DNA from: Ptychodera flava
Taxonomy: Eukaryota > Hemichordata > Enteropneusta > Ptychoderidae
Assembly: GCF_041260155.1 (NCBI RefSeq)
Contig: NC_091946.1
Span: 23,073,141-23,137,140 of the forward strand
DNA length: 64,000 nucleotides
Direction: 5' to 3'
This document shows positions 47,237-57,386 of the stretch, in pieces. Below the pieces are notes generated by a model. That model made no database searches and was not told the DNA's origin. It was given only the letters and a program-made list of their open reading frames with translations. Made by a program: the position numbers and the translations under genes. The first letter of the stretch is position 1, and each line of letters begins with the position of its first letter.

Positions 47237-47238
<2 letters not shown>
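45302..47238 (+). mobile_element. 5'-truncated LINE (ORF2 C-terminal part)
   Basis: Frames at 45330-45746 and 46286-47011 are the end of a non-LTR reverse transcriptase ORF. Seen: [11 protein letters not shown] and PILLYCTEVW (reverse-transcriptase thumb region of many LINEs), then HILHIETGRY and a zinc-like CPICQNKQVEDEIHFLFHC motif. A polyadenylation signal and a (CTTTA)n tail end the element at about 47238. The first part up to about 45370 lies in a different frame from the rest. It is split by a 520-bp insert at 45748-46268 and contains a (TA)n tract at about 47080-47150. CR1/L2-like by style, but the clade is uncertain. Confidence 0.85.
45748..46268. mobile_element. Hairpin-bearing insert that splits the LINE
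   Basis: Both halves of the LINE frame read up to this point and resume after it. Left part is a strong palindrome (45749-45888): GGATAAAGCCCGAGTACGAG, GGTATATAAAGTCC and ATAAAATGTC are mirrored around GGCCGCAGGCC. ACTTAAAAACTATC near 45886 is mirrored by GATAGTTTTTAAGT near 46250. TAAAG stands at both borders, a possible 5-bp target duplication. Confidence 0.75.
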
Positions 47239-47267
<29 letters not shown>

Positions 47268-47273
47268 CATACA

Positions 47274-47303
<30 letters not shown>
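47236..47303. repeat. (ATAC)n microsatellite
   Basis: About 68 bp of ACAT units directly after the LINE tail. Confidence 0.97.
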
Positions 47304-47304
<1 letters not shown>

Positions 47305-47930
47305 GTCTGTATACTGTGTGTATGTACGTCCTCCCCTTGCCTTCCAGGCTTTGTGTTGTGTAGGCTTCGTGAAAACTACCTGAACTTGCGATATAAAATT
47401 GAAGACAAATGGAATATGAATACTCATTATATCGGTGCCCTTAAAAAAGCTCTTCGATGCTTTCTGCATGTACGTATGAAGGACAAGGATATATAGCCAT
47501 CTTCTGTCAGATACTTAGCGCTATGCAAAATCGGATAGATTCTGCACATTACAGAAAAATATGTAAATAAATATTAGGGAAAATCGTTAATGAAATGTGA
47601 ATGGGCCAGAGAGCTTGATACAGTTAGTATTCTCGGTGCATGGATAACGACGTACATGGTATTGTTGTTGTTGTTGTTGTTGTTGTTAAATTCATTGAAG
47701 TATGTCAACTCCTGTGGTGAACTGATGTGTTCTTCAATATTTCCTATGAAGCACCTCATCAAACTGACTGCATGTTCACTCACTAACAGGTGTACTATAA
47801 TGGCTGTGCCGATGATGTTTAACGGTACTTCCTGTCCTCACTGAGCCGCCCAGTCTTCACTCGCACCTGTTTCAAGTGACAGTTGTGTGTGACGTTGTGT
47901 ACAGCGGTTTTTAAATCCTCTCGGGTTGCC
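47304..47930. other. No gene seen; (GTT)n at 47667-47688
   Basis: Short GTT microsatellite; otherwise nothing supported. Confidence 0.45.
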
Positions 47931-48027
47931 TTAACCCTTGCACCACCATGGTTTGTCCCAAATCAATTGTTTTCTATGGTAAAGTTGGACCTGTATACAG
48001 AGAACTGCATGGGGGTGAAAGGGTTAA
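47931..48027. mobile_element. Tiny TTAA MITE (97 bp), copy 2
   Basis: TTAACCCTTGCACCACCATG at the left, GGGTGAAAGGGTTAA at the right. Its right TTAA is also the left TTAA of the next MITE. Confidence 0.85.
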
Positions 48028-48370
48028 GGTAGAATGCGCCTCGCGGACAGATATTCGGACCCAAATTTTTACACTTGTTGGAGTTCATTTGAAAGCTCTT
48101 GGCGCAAGACAAATGTTCATCGTCTTAGTTTTTCGAAAATATAAAAAATTATTTTTCATCACAGAATTAGCGCAGGAATGGCCTCCATTTATGTCAAATA
48201 TCAATTCGGTGTAGGCCTATGTCACACAATTTGTTTCTCTTAGAACCAAAATTTGCACAGTAACCCCTGATTTTTATTCTGGATTTAGTAAGAGAATGGT
48301 TGAAAGTTTCATTGAGGAAAGTTTGAGCAAAAGTTTAAGCCTTTCTCTTTCGAGGCGGGTACTACCTTAA
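48024..48370. mobile_element. TTAA-type 350-bp MITE (GCGCCTCG family), intergenic copy
   Basis: TTAAGGTAGAATGCGCCTCG at the left, GAGGCGGGTACTACCTTAA at the right. Orientation is opposite to the two copies in the NHL gene. Confidence 0.87.
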
Positions 48371-49281
48371 CAAACAATGGGACTTGAACATTTTCGGGAG
48401 GGTATAAAAAGGGACTTGAGCGTGGGGGTTAGCTTAAAATTTTCTAACCATTCATCCGACAGCGTGAAGTTGCAATTGTAATCATATCTGGATGGTTTCA
48501 AGTGACATGATTTGATGATGTAGATAACGGTAAGGACATTTTCATTTGTGTAAAAATGTGACATGATCCGCCAGTATACATTTACTCTTATTATAATGAC
48601 ACACGAGGGGCGAGTATTCGGGACTGAACTTTTAAGGTGGGAATTCTTTATCAATGTCGTGGAAGACACCTTTGAGATAATTACATGTAACTACCCGCGC
48701 GATGTTTACTGTCATTTTCGTATAGTTAAGCCTTTCTTGCAAGACCAAGTAAGAAACGTGAACGACGGGAAAATGTCAACACGCTCACACAATTAGATAT
48801 TTGCAAACCAGCACAGTATCAAGTTGTTCGTCGCTGAAGACTGAAGAACGAAAACTAGTACTAGTATCTGAAAAAAAAAGTTAAGTGTTTACATGTAATA
48901 GATGCAAGTTGATGTAGCGTCATCTAAAATAGCAATAAAACATCGACAACTGTCGGCAACAAAAGCCAACAACGCCTGCAGCAGGACGAACACAATCTGG
49001 TGGCGCTTGTGTGCGCGGACACTTCGGATGCGAACGCGCGCGGAATTTTAACGATTTCAGCGTGACACGTACGCGCAAATGTCAATTCGAATATTTTCGA
49101 ATGCAACGTATGCCGCAAAATGTTGAATTTGAGGTCACCGGGGTTGGTTAAATTCTTCGATAAATTTGCTTGAAGTTTGCAGTTCGATTTAAACCATGGT
49201 AAAGGTCTCAACTACTTTTGCTAGCCGACTACCTCCCGACCTTTCTCCGGGCGAAGACTTATTGATTTAGTTGGTAACGAA
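48371..49281. other. Upstream region of the 49.3 kb gene
   Basis: The right half (about 48960-49110) is richer in CpG (GTGCGCGGAC, AACGCGCGCGG) and is the likely promoter. No other feature. Confidence 0.4.
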
Positions 49282-50992
49282 ATGGCGGTGGTTGGCATTA
49301 ATGTCTTTCAACATTGTGGATATGCCTCCAATGTGAACAACCAGGTACTGTACCAGAGACATCATTATGTTGGAAGTGATGGAGACAGTTCGCCTCTGCT
49401 CTCACAGTCGTCATCCCGGTCTTCGTCTGAGACAGATTTTCGGATGGACACGCGGAGCAACTTCGCCTGCAATAACTCTCCGCCCGTTTTTCGACGAGTG
49501 AACATCAGAGACCCACGGGACATGCCATCGCTACGACCGGGAAGAACTATCTCTGTGCCCGTCAGATTTGTTTACGTGTCCCGTAGGAATCAGCCCCAGG
49601 TCAATGAATTTAAAAAGTCTGTGAAGGAACGACACGGACGTGATTTTGGAAGGAAAGCTCATGCGGTGAACGAATCGGAAATATTCCTGAAGAAAATTGG
49701 ATTGGGAGGAAGAACGTCGACCCTGACTTCAGGTCTTTTCACAGAAAATGGTAACTTTTGTGACTCTCATAACGGGAAAATCGTGACAACGGAAACCCGG
49801 AAATCTAGGATCAAAAAAGATTTGTATGAGTTGGGACGTCAAAACCGCATCTCCGATGATAGAATGATTTTCACATCGGGCCAGACACCGTCAACGCCAC
49901 TTTCATTAGTTCGCACCTGCAAAGCCTTGAAATGTTATGATGAAAAAGTATTTTCCATGAGAACACACGAGTACTGGAGGAGACAGCCTCGTCCGCAGAA
50001 GTTTGATTCTCCTATAACGCCGCCAACTCTAAATCCACGTTCATTCGTAACTCCGCCGACAAAGACTGTCGAAGACGACAGTCGGGGTTCTTTATCGACT
50101 GTATCTATCAAAGAAACCGTTGAACCGATACTCAAACGAACGAATATAGATTTAGCAAAACTCATCGGAGAGTATGCCCTCAGCCGCGGACGGCAACCTT
50201 CCCCGTACGACTGGAAATTGGACTTTTTAAGCGTGGCGCCGGGGAGGACGCGGCGATACGACGCAAATGCCTATACTGCCGTTAATACAAAATGGTGCAC
50301 TACAATTAGACCGATAATGACGCCCAAGGAGAGCAGCTTTGGAGAAATCTCGTTGAACTTAGACTTGAGATGGCCAAGCATCGCAATCACGAAGGCCGAC
50401 TCCGTGTACGACCGAGGTCAGACAGCGATGCGAGAGAACGACGAGAAGAATGTCAGAAAGCGGCCAATAAGGAGAGAATTATTCCCCCAGTCAAATAAAG
50501 TACGGAGAAAGTCAGCTGACTTCGATATATTAAGTTTTCAAACAGGTAAGTTGCTAAAATTCTGGCTTTGGGAATCAAGAGTGTCGTATAGTTTCCGAAA
50601 AGAGCGGTTTAAATTGATTCTCTATAAGGTATGAGGTATGGTTCTTCTGAACAGAAAATATATTTTCTGGTAAAAAAATAAGATTTGTGTACTCAGAAAT
50701 TTCCGTTTTTGGGCAGCATAACTCTCAACTTTACACTTTTGGAAGACAACGATATTTATAGAATTGCATTTTGCTTCTTATTTTAATGACTCACTTGAAA
50801 TAACTTATTTTCGCAGAGAATCCACGAGAGCTGATCAACGAAATGAATCAAGACGCCGCGGAACTCCATGATTTTATCAACGATGGTTTCTACAACACCA
50901 GCGATTGCCACTGCCAGGAATGCTGGGAACTGTGGCGAGAAATAAACACCATATGTGCAGCTGTGGGAATAACCAGACTTTCCCCACAGTGA
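49282..50992 (+). CDS. Unrecognised 479-residue protein with C-terminal Cys/His cluster
   Basis: Exons 49282-50545 and 50817-50992 join in phase 1 (ACA G|gtaagt ... ttcgcag|AG AAT) and give 479 aa. The start ATGGCG sits in a good context (aacgaaATGG). I recognise no family. Residues 40-52 are serine-rich; the middle is basic with many TP/SP sites (SPITPPTLNP, TPPTKT) that look like proline-directed kinase sites; around residue 300 there is a short possibly folded stretch LAKLIGEYALSRGRQPSPYDW; the last 60 residues contain CHCQECWELWREI, a tight cluster of three Cys and one His flanked by predicted helix. There is no signal peptide or membrane helix. The long first exon has steady codon usage and no internal stop, which supports real coding. 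Exon 2 adds the conserved-looking C-terminus. Probably a lineage-restricted or fast-evolving intracellular protein. Confidence 0.82.
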
Positions 50993-51493
50993 TGTATAAG
51001 CTAAAACAATTAGACTAAATGGGAAACATCCAACAAGATACATGCAATCTAAGCCGGGGATGTGAGCCACATCACATCACATGGAAGCACCTGTTTCATA
51101 AAGACAAAGACAGTCCTCAATAAGTCTCACTTGACTGAGATTCGTTGCTGGACGGCGCGCTGTACATTCCCTCGCCAGGGGAGCGTAGAGAGCGCCCTCA
51201 AGTGACGGATCTTTCGGCTTGCAGTCTCATTCACATCAAATGAATTCCTAGTCAAACATTCTTAAACGCTGCAAGGGTAACATTTAGCAGAGTACTTTCT
51301 GCAATTCACATAATTTACAGCAAGAATTTGGGCATTACGTGAAATAAAACTTTGATCACTAACTATGAATGGTTGTTTCACTTCATAACAATCCAGAATC
51401 GATGGTTCCTTTGTTAGGGGGGTGTTCACATTTTCTATGTGGCATTAAATTGGTGTGAAATTCAATAGTATCGCAAGGATTCAAAGGTGAGAG
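50993..51493. other. 3' flank of the 49.3-51.0 kb gene
   Basis: 3' UTR up to the signal at 51343, then unassigned. Confidence 0.4.
51343..51348 (+). terminator. Candidate polyadenylation signal of the 49.3-51.0 kb gene
   Basis: AATAAA about 350 bases past the stop codon at 50992, on the same strand as the gene. Confidence 0.5.
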
Positions 51494-51634
51494 CACAGTC
51501 ACCTGTTTTCTAAAATCCCGCTCTGCGCCTACGTGCCCCATAAATGTGTACATATGCCTCAGAAGAAGGCACATATACACACTTCTAAGGCACGCGTAGG
51601 CACAGAGCGGAATTTTAGAAAAACGGTGACTGTG
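51494..51634. mobile_element. CACAGTCAC hairpin, GCTCTGCG type, copy 1
   Basis: CACAGTCACCTGTTTTCTAA is mirrored by TTAGAAAAACGGTGACTGTG, then CCGCTCTGCGCCTACGTG by CACGCGTAGGCACAGAGCGG. The loop includes a TGTGTACATATGC / GGCACATATACACA stem. A sister copy is at 56905. No clear target duplication. Confidence 0.85.
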
Positions 51635-52424
51635 GTAATAGCATCACATTTAAAACATTACTACAGGTTTATTCAGGTACCCCGCATTGCTCTATTTTAA
51701 TGCCTCGGTGACCAGTCTTAGAACAAATCATGTTAATATTGTGATTCACTCTGCTCTCGCAGAGATCTACAGTGCTAAATCTACTGAACAAATTACACAT
51801 TTGAAACATCGAAGATTTTTTCAAAGGCTTCACACTATGTGGCATACTTTTGCCACACTACGGAAATGGGCTTGTAAATGAGATAGGTCAAAAGCAATGG
51901 TCTGACAGCAGCAAAAGTACATCTGACTTTTTTCAGAATTTTTTCAAATGACTCAAGCAGAAGTGATTTTTTTTTGCAATGAATGTTAACTATGTTCTTA
52001 GCAGGAACAAGTTTTTTTCGCCCAGCTTTGTGTATGATGACAATTACTCCACCGGGACTAGACTGTGATATGATGAAGTTATTTTGGTACCGAGCTTGTG
52101 ATGAAGATTAAGTAGAATAATACTATTGCTAATCTCAACCTCTGTCTTCAAAATCAGTCAAGACTGGCTGAACCAATCTGCACTCCATGAGTGAGCATGC
52201 ATATATGCATGCGTGTGTGTGCACACACACACACATTCTTCATAAAATGCTTGTTAAATTATTGAATTTACATAAATGGCAAGTATTGATACTAACATGA
52301 TGTATCCAGTCTGAGATTTAGCGACTAAAATACACTCCGGTTAAAAAGTGACTGTGCCACAGAAAGGCTAATAGAACACCTAAATGGAAGCATTAGATGA
52401 AATTGTTGAACGGCCAGAAGTTGT
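51635..52424. other. No gene seen; short (AC)n at about 52205-52235
   Basis: Nothing beyond a GTGTGTGC/ACACACAC patch. Confidence 0.4.
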
Positions 52425-52700
52425 AACTTTTGACGATTATTCCACAAATTTTGTTTTTAATGTCAACTACAGTTCTTTGTTCTACTCCAAAAGGCAAGTT
52501 GAGATACACAGTAGTCATTTGTCCACTCACTCAGCCTTTACATGTGTGAATAGCAGTCTAATCATTGACATGTGAACTCTGGTCTGGACTACATGTGTAA
52601 ACAATAACATTTTATACGCATGAACACACTAAATAGTTAGCATTGCAACATGCTTTGGGGAGCAGAACAAGAACTTCCAATTGACATACAAAACATAGCA
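52425..52700. mobile_element. Fold-back element, family with 5494-5820, copy 2
   Basis: Shares TAACTTTTGACGATTATTCC, AATTTTGTTTTTAATGTCAA and TCTACTCCAAAAGG with the inverse of the right half of 5494-5820, and CATGTGTAAACAATAACATT with its middle. Right arm is more decayed. Confidence 0.6.
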
Positions 52701-53198
52701 AAGAGGGTTGGCAATAGAGAAAACCAATTTTTTGTCCAGATGAAGTCATTTGCATTCAGCAAAGGGGTAATTTTGACACTTTTGCAGTTATGTACCATCA
52801 TCATTTTGTACACTGAGTGACTTCATGCAGGAATTCCCAAGTTTTCTTGATATCACAAATAGGTCACAAAAGGGCGACTTTGTGCCTTTTAAGTACCCTT
52901 TCATTGTTGTGCTGACACAAAATCAAAAGCAATGCTACCAGAGTTCAGCAAATATACCACTTCACTCATGCAGAAGACTTTCTAGTTTGCAAAAACATAT
53001 CATTTATAAACAGTTGATATGATGTGTGTATTTGTATTTTGTATTTTAACGACAGTTCATTCACAAACATGCAAAAATCACAGCTCCACAAAAATAACCA
53101 CACCACAGACCGCTGTGTCACCTGGCTCTCAAAAATTTATTTTGGACCTGTCTTCTGTGAAACATAATTACATTTCCAAAAAAGTTGTTGAATTTTTC
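52701..53198. other. RPL35A 3' flank
   Basis: Contains the RPL35A 3' UTR at its right end; nothing else supported. Confidence 0.4.
53136..53141 (-). terminator. Polyadenylation signal of RPL35A
   Basis: AATAAA on the minus strand, 58 bases downstream of the RPL35A stop; a short 3' UTR is usual for ribosomal protein genes. Confidence 0.7.
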
Positions 53199-55960
53199 TC
53201 AGATCCTTGATGGGTACAGCATCTGTGGAGAGTTAAACGGAAGAAAAGTCGTCTTAATTTCACCTACATTAATGTAGAGGTCACAAGATTTAAGTGATTA
53301 ACAAAACAGTGCTGTCTAAGAACGGCTTACATTTTTGTCACAGAGTATCTTACTGCAGGATGGCACCCTGATGAACTCCTTGATTCACATTCACTGGGAC
53401 AAATATGGAACTGTTGCATTGTCGAAACAGGCAACAATACTTTCCATGCTCAAAAGAGGGCCTCAATTGTGCTATTATAAATATGCCTGTGTTCTTCCCT
53501 TGTATACCACACAAGTTACCTACATTATCATGAGGTTTACTGATAATCAGATGTGATAATTTTTAAAATGTCACAGCAAGGCTGACGAGCATGCTGAACA
53601 CCATCCATGATATTCTCTAAACGCATACAAGCAATTTCTTTGCAACTCTCCCCATGAGATTGTGAGTCTTGACAACAGAACGAGGGATAGCTATACACCA
53701 ATGTCAGAAACTCAATACTACCAGTGTTCCTAATTTGTTTTACCACACATACAATACGCAATTCTGTAGCAAAACTCAATAACAGACAAAGCAATAAATA
53801 AAGCCTATGAATCAACATGCAACAGTTCAAGAGGGCGCTGTTCGTAGCCCTCTGGAGGATGGGGAATAATACCTACCACTCTGATTCTCCTTCCCATGGC
53901 TTTAGCGGGAAGATTTCTCCTGAATTTTGCTCTGACTGCACCACTTTTGCCATGAGGTCTTGTTACTTTACCCCATATCACTCGCACATTTGTGGGCTTG
54001 TCTCTGCCAGGTGCCTTTGTTTTGCTGCAACAGAAAATTTCCACAATTGCCTAAATCAATCCTTACAAAGTTAACTCGACTTGGGTATAGACACATTTAT
54101 TTTTTGAAAGTCATTTCACTAGCCCTCCAGGTTGTTATACATCATAATTTAAAATATTTCACAAATATCCAGAATCTACATTCACTTTTGAGCACTAGTT
54201 ATCAGATGCTTGCAAAATCACCAGCTCACACTTTTGCAGGAGTAAAATATGCTCTTTATTTTACTCACAGGCAAAATTTATGCAGGATGATGAAAATCAC
54301 AGAAATTAAAGTGAGACTTACTTTTTGGCTTTGTATACATATGCGCATTTCTTTCCAAGATAGTAATTGGTCTCTTTTCTGGTTGTCACACCATCAATTC
54401 TGAGAAGAGCTGTGTGTTCTTTCTGATTCCTCAGACCACGTTTGTAGCCTGTGAACACGGCCTTGGCATACAGCCTGTAAACAATTAGATAAATGAATCT
54501 GAGTTTCGTCGGCAAAAATTTTTATATAAAAGTGAAACGAGTTCAAAATTTAATGTCTCTGTCTGTGTGTGTTAAATAATGCGTCATTGGCTATGATACA
54601 GTACAGTGGGTCTATGCTACTTGTCAGTAAACTGGGTGAGAATGCAACAAGTGATAAATGACACTAGCTGAGGTAAAAGCTGAGAGAATCAAATTGAAGA
54701 AAGTCCTGGGACTTTGGATTGGATAGAACATAGTATAAGCTTCTTTGCATGCACTTGACAAGTGCGGGAACCAGGAATATCAGCAAATTCATTTGATGCA
54801 AAATATGTTCATTACAGGAACCAGAATGGAGAGAATTTCAAAGACACTATCATGAAGGCAATTTGTTTTCATCTCGTACCATGTCAACTACAATATTTAT
54901 AAGACGTTGTTCTAGAAAATAATAGCACAGTGAACAGCATGCAACTGGTGTCAGTAGACAGTAATAGAAATAGATGAGGGATGGTAAAAACTAAATCTTG
55001 CTGCTTTCTTATCTCAAGTTCATATTTTGCGCAGCATAAGAGTACAGAACATTTTCTCAAAAACCTTCTAGAGTTGGAATAATACAAATTTGTCAGTGTC
55101 ATTTTATCAGAATCTATGAAATTCTGGATGCAGCCCATTCAAGCAATAAAATAAGCCAAGAAATTTGTGTTGTTGAGTACACTATGTCAGCCCTAAATGA
55201 CATAAGACGATTTGATCCCCTATAACAGCAAGGTACACTAGACCAAAAGGGGGATTTTCTCCAAACTGAGAAAAATTGACTCTCTGATCAGGAGTTTCTC
55301 CCGATATTGGGACTTCTTTAGACAATAGTTATGCGCAATTTAACCCTCTCTCTCCTGAGAGGCATTTATTCCCATGGTTTGTCTATGGAGCCTGATAGAA
55401 AGAGGATTAACAGACATTTGCGCATCTTAAAAAGGTGTACCAGTGTGTTGATTATCAATTTGAAGGTGGGTTTACAATTGTTCTGAAAAGTTCAATATTG
55501 CTTTCTTTGCACATTCTCACATTTTATATTGAATAATTAGTGATTTCTGTAGAAAGGACATACAGCAAATTGTCACTGACATGAAAAAAGTATTTCACCC
55601 ATGTGGATTAACTCCGTTTGTACTTCATGTCTAAGTCATGTCCCGGAATTCAATCATTAACACTTCAACTGTTACACATCTGGGAAAAATTCTCCCGATC
55701 GGGAGAATTCTTCATATAAGAGAAAGACTGTCATCGGGATAGCTGTATCAAGATCCAATATTCCTAGGTCTCCCGACCGGGAGAAACTCTCCTATTTGGT
55801 ATAGTGTGCCTTGCTGTATAACCTGTACATCATAAACCAACACATTGCAAAACTTTCAGAGGTCGTGTCGGTGTCGATGACACGACCAGGATCGGGTATA
55901 GAAAGTGCTATTCTTTCAGTGTGTAGAGAAAAAAAATCCTCACCTTTTTGAAAGGACCAT
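53199..55960 (-). CDS. RPL35A: 60S ribosomal protein eL33 (RPL35A), four coding exons
   Basis: Coding exons on the minus strand: 55960-55944 (17 nt, MVLSK plus two bases), 54474-54322, 54024-53877 and 53222-53199 (24 nt, MLYPSRI and stop). Phases 2, 2 and 0 agree at every join; the product is 113 aa against 110 in human. The middle exons carry the family's hallmark segments: [49 protein letters not shown] and [19 protein letters not shown]. The protein is a structural component of the large ribosomal subunit. Exons 2 and 3 are certain by sequence. The last exon is nearly so, because it completes the conserved RIRVMLYPSRI end. The first exon rests on phase, splice consensus and an ATG, so another start exon is possible. 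A minus-strand AATAAA lies 58 bases past the stop. The first intron holds a 591-bp hAT-like element. Confidence 0.92.
55226..55816. mobile_element. hAT-like non-autonomous element in RPL35A intron 1 (591 bp)
   Basis: CAGCAAGGTACACTAGACCA at the left is mirrored by TTGGTATAGTGTGCCTTGCTG at the right apart from small changes. TATAA is duplicated at 55221-55225 and 55817-55821. The interior has several CTCCCGATCGGGAG-like small palindromes and, at about 55341-55411, a nested TTAAC-bordered mini-repeat. CAG ends and a 5-bp duplication recall hAT5-type elements. Confidence 0.8.
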
Positions 55961-56245
55961 TATATTAACAGCCTTTGTGCACAGCCCCTGAAAAAATTAT
56001 TAATGAGGTCAGAAGTAGTTTAATGAAAGTACCTCTACAGCATCAAAACAAGACAGCTCCTGGGCCGTCAACATCATCCAATGCATCTACCGAGAAGCAA
56101 CACTTTGATTTGTATCTCATGGCGTAAGTAGAAGTAAAATAACATATTTTATTTATTCGTATCAATATTTTTTTGACATAGAGCCAAAAAAGGCGAGAAA
56201 ACTTAAAAGATTGTATGGTTTCACTCATACCCGTGATGGAGAAAA

Positions 56246-56344
56246 ATGGCTGCCTCCGTGAAAGGCCGATTGTTTGTATGGGACTTACTTCCTACAGTAA
56301 TGATAACCCTCTTACTATTCGTATATATTTGCAAAATATTATAA
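56246..56344 (+). CDS. Candidate 32-aa single-pass membrane microprotein
   Basis: An ATG in good context (gaaaaATGGCT) opens a 32-codon frame: a short N-terminus MAASVKGRLFVWD, then about 18 hydrophobic residues LLPTVMITLLLFVYIC and a stop after KIL. The N-terminus is basic and the rest reads as one membrane helix, as in known membrane micropeptides. It lies between the divergent RPL35A and DRC9/IQCG genes, in DNA with no recognised repeat. It may be an independent small gene, a short upstream frame on the DRC9 transcript, or chance. I recognise no family. Confidence 0.35.
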   Translation: MAASVKGRLFVWDLLPTVMITLLLFVYICKIL

Positions 56345-56904
56345 ATCAGTATTCAGTTTATTTAACTCCAATCGATAAATTTTAATTAATTATTTTATTT
56401 TTAAATGATGTTTGGTGGTATAACTTGGTATATACAAGAATTGTAGTGCAAAAATTCTACTTTGTGGAAAGAACGTGCTGAACGAGGCTTAAAAGCGCGT
56501 TGGATTATGGGACGATCTGACTCTTGGAAACGACGTAAACATTCGAAGTCCTCACAGAGCGAAGCGCGACTGGAGTCTTTCAAAAGCAGTCGTCTTCATT
56601 TGCACGACAGTTTTGTTTGACATAGAGGAAGAAAACATTAAATTAGGTAACGGTTTAACTGCAGTATTACAGGTACGTATTAGTAGTAAGGTGTCATGAC
56701 AAAGAAATTTTGTGTGCGATCTCGTGTTTAATGTTTAGAATCGCAGTCATTTTTGGATAGGAATGGCGAAGGCCCTTGTCCCGCTCCCTGATATATGCTG
56801 TCGCAGGGACCTTCGCTTCGCCGTGTACCTGTCCACAAGCAACTGTGTTTGGAAGTGTCGATGCCTCGGCAGCTCCAGTTGCAATCATCGGGAGAGCTCT
56901 TATT

Positions 56905-57031
56905 CACAGTCACCTGTGGTCTATTCCGCTCTGCGTCTATGCGCCCCTTAGACATGTGTACAGTGAGGGCATATTTACACACGTCTATGGGGCGCAAAGA
57001 CGCAGAGCGGAATAGACCACAGGTGACCGTG
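56905..57031. mobile_element. CACAGTCAC hairpin, GCTCTGCG type, copy 2
   Basis: CACAGTCACCTGTGGTCTAT is mirrored by ATAGACCACAGGTGACCGTG, with only one change; TCCGCTCTGCGTCTATGCGC by GCGCAAAGACGCAGAGCGGA. Near-perfect arms of about 53 bp. Lies in the upstream region of DRC9/IQCG. Confidence 0.87.
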
Positions 57032-57386
57032 TCTGATTCCAAAGCCAAATTCAGACACTACGAATCGGGGCAGAACTGTACAGTTGTCTTCATGACATTC
57101 AGTAATTTAGTATCACACGTTGCGATTTTCACCCAAAAGTAGACAGTGCAACGAAAAGATTAAAAATTCCTTCCAAGTTTACATGTAAAACAAACTCAAC
57201 TACAGCCAACATGAAAGCACCTAATACACAGCTACAATTGATGCAGCTAATACATCCATAGACACTCCCTAAAAATAAAGTGTCTATGATAAAACAGTGT
57301 GGAAGTCACATATAACTAGCGCAGGATCACTTGCCATTTTGTTATTGCAGGTTACCTAACAGAGCACATTTTCTATCATTGCAGCC

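Larger units (their letters stand above)
55961..57386. promoter_or_regulatory. Shared upstream region between divergent RPL35A and DRC9/IQCG
   Basis: About 1.4 kb separates the first RPL35A coding exon from the first DRC9 coding exon, on opposite strands. It contains the microprotein frame at 56246 and a 127-bp hairpin element at 56905-57031. No TATA box or clear ciliary X-box could be assigned. The promoters and noncoding first exons of both genes are likely here. Confidence 0.4.
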
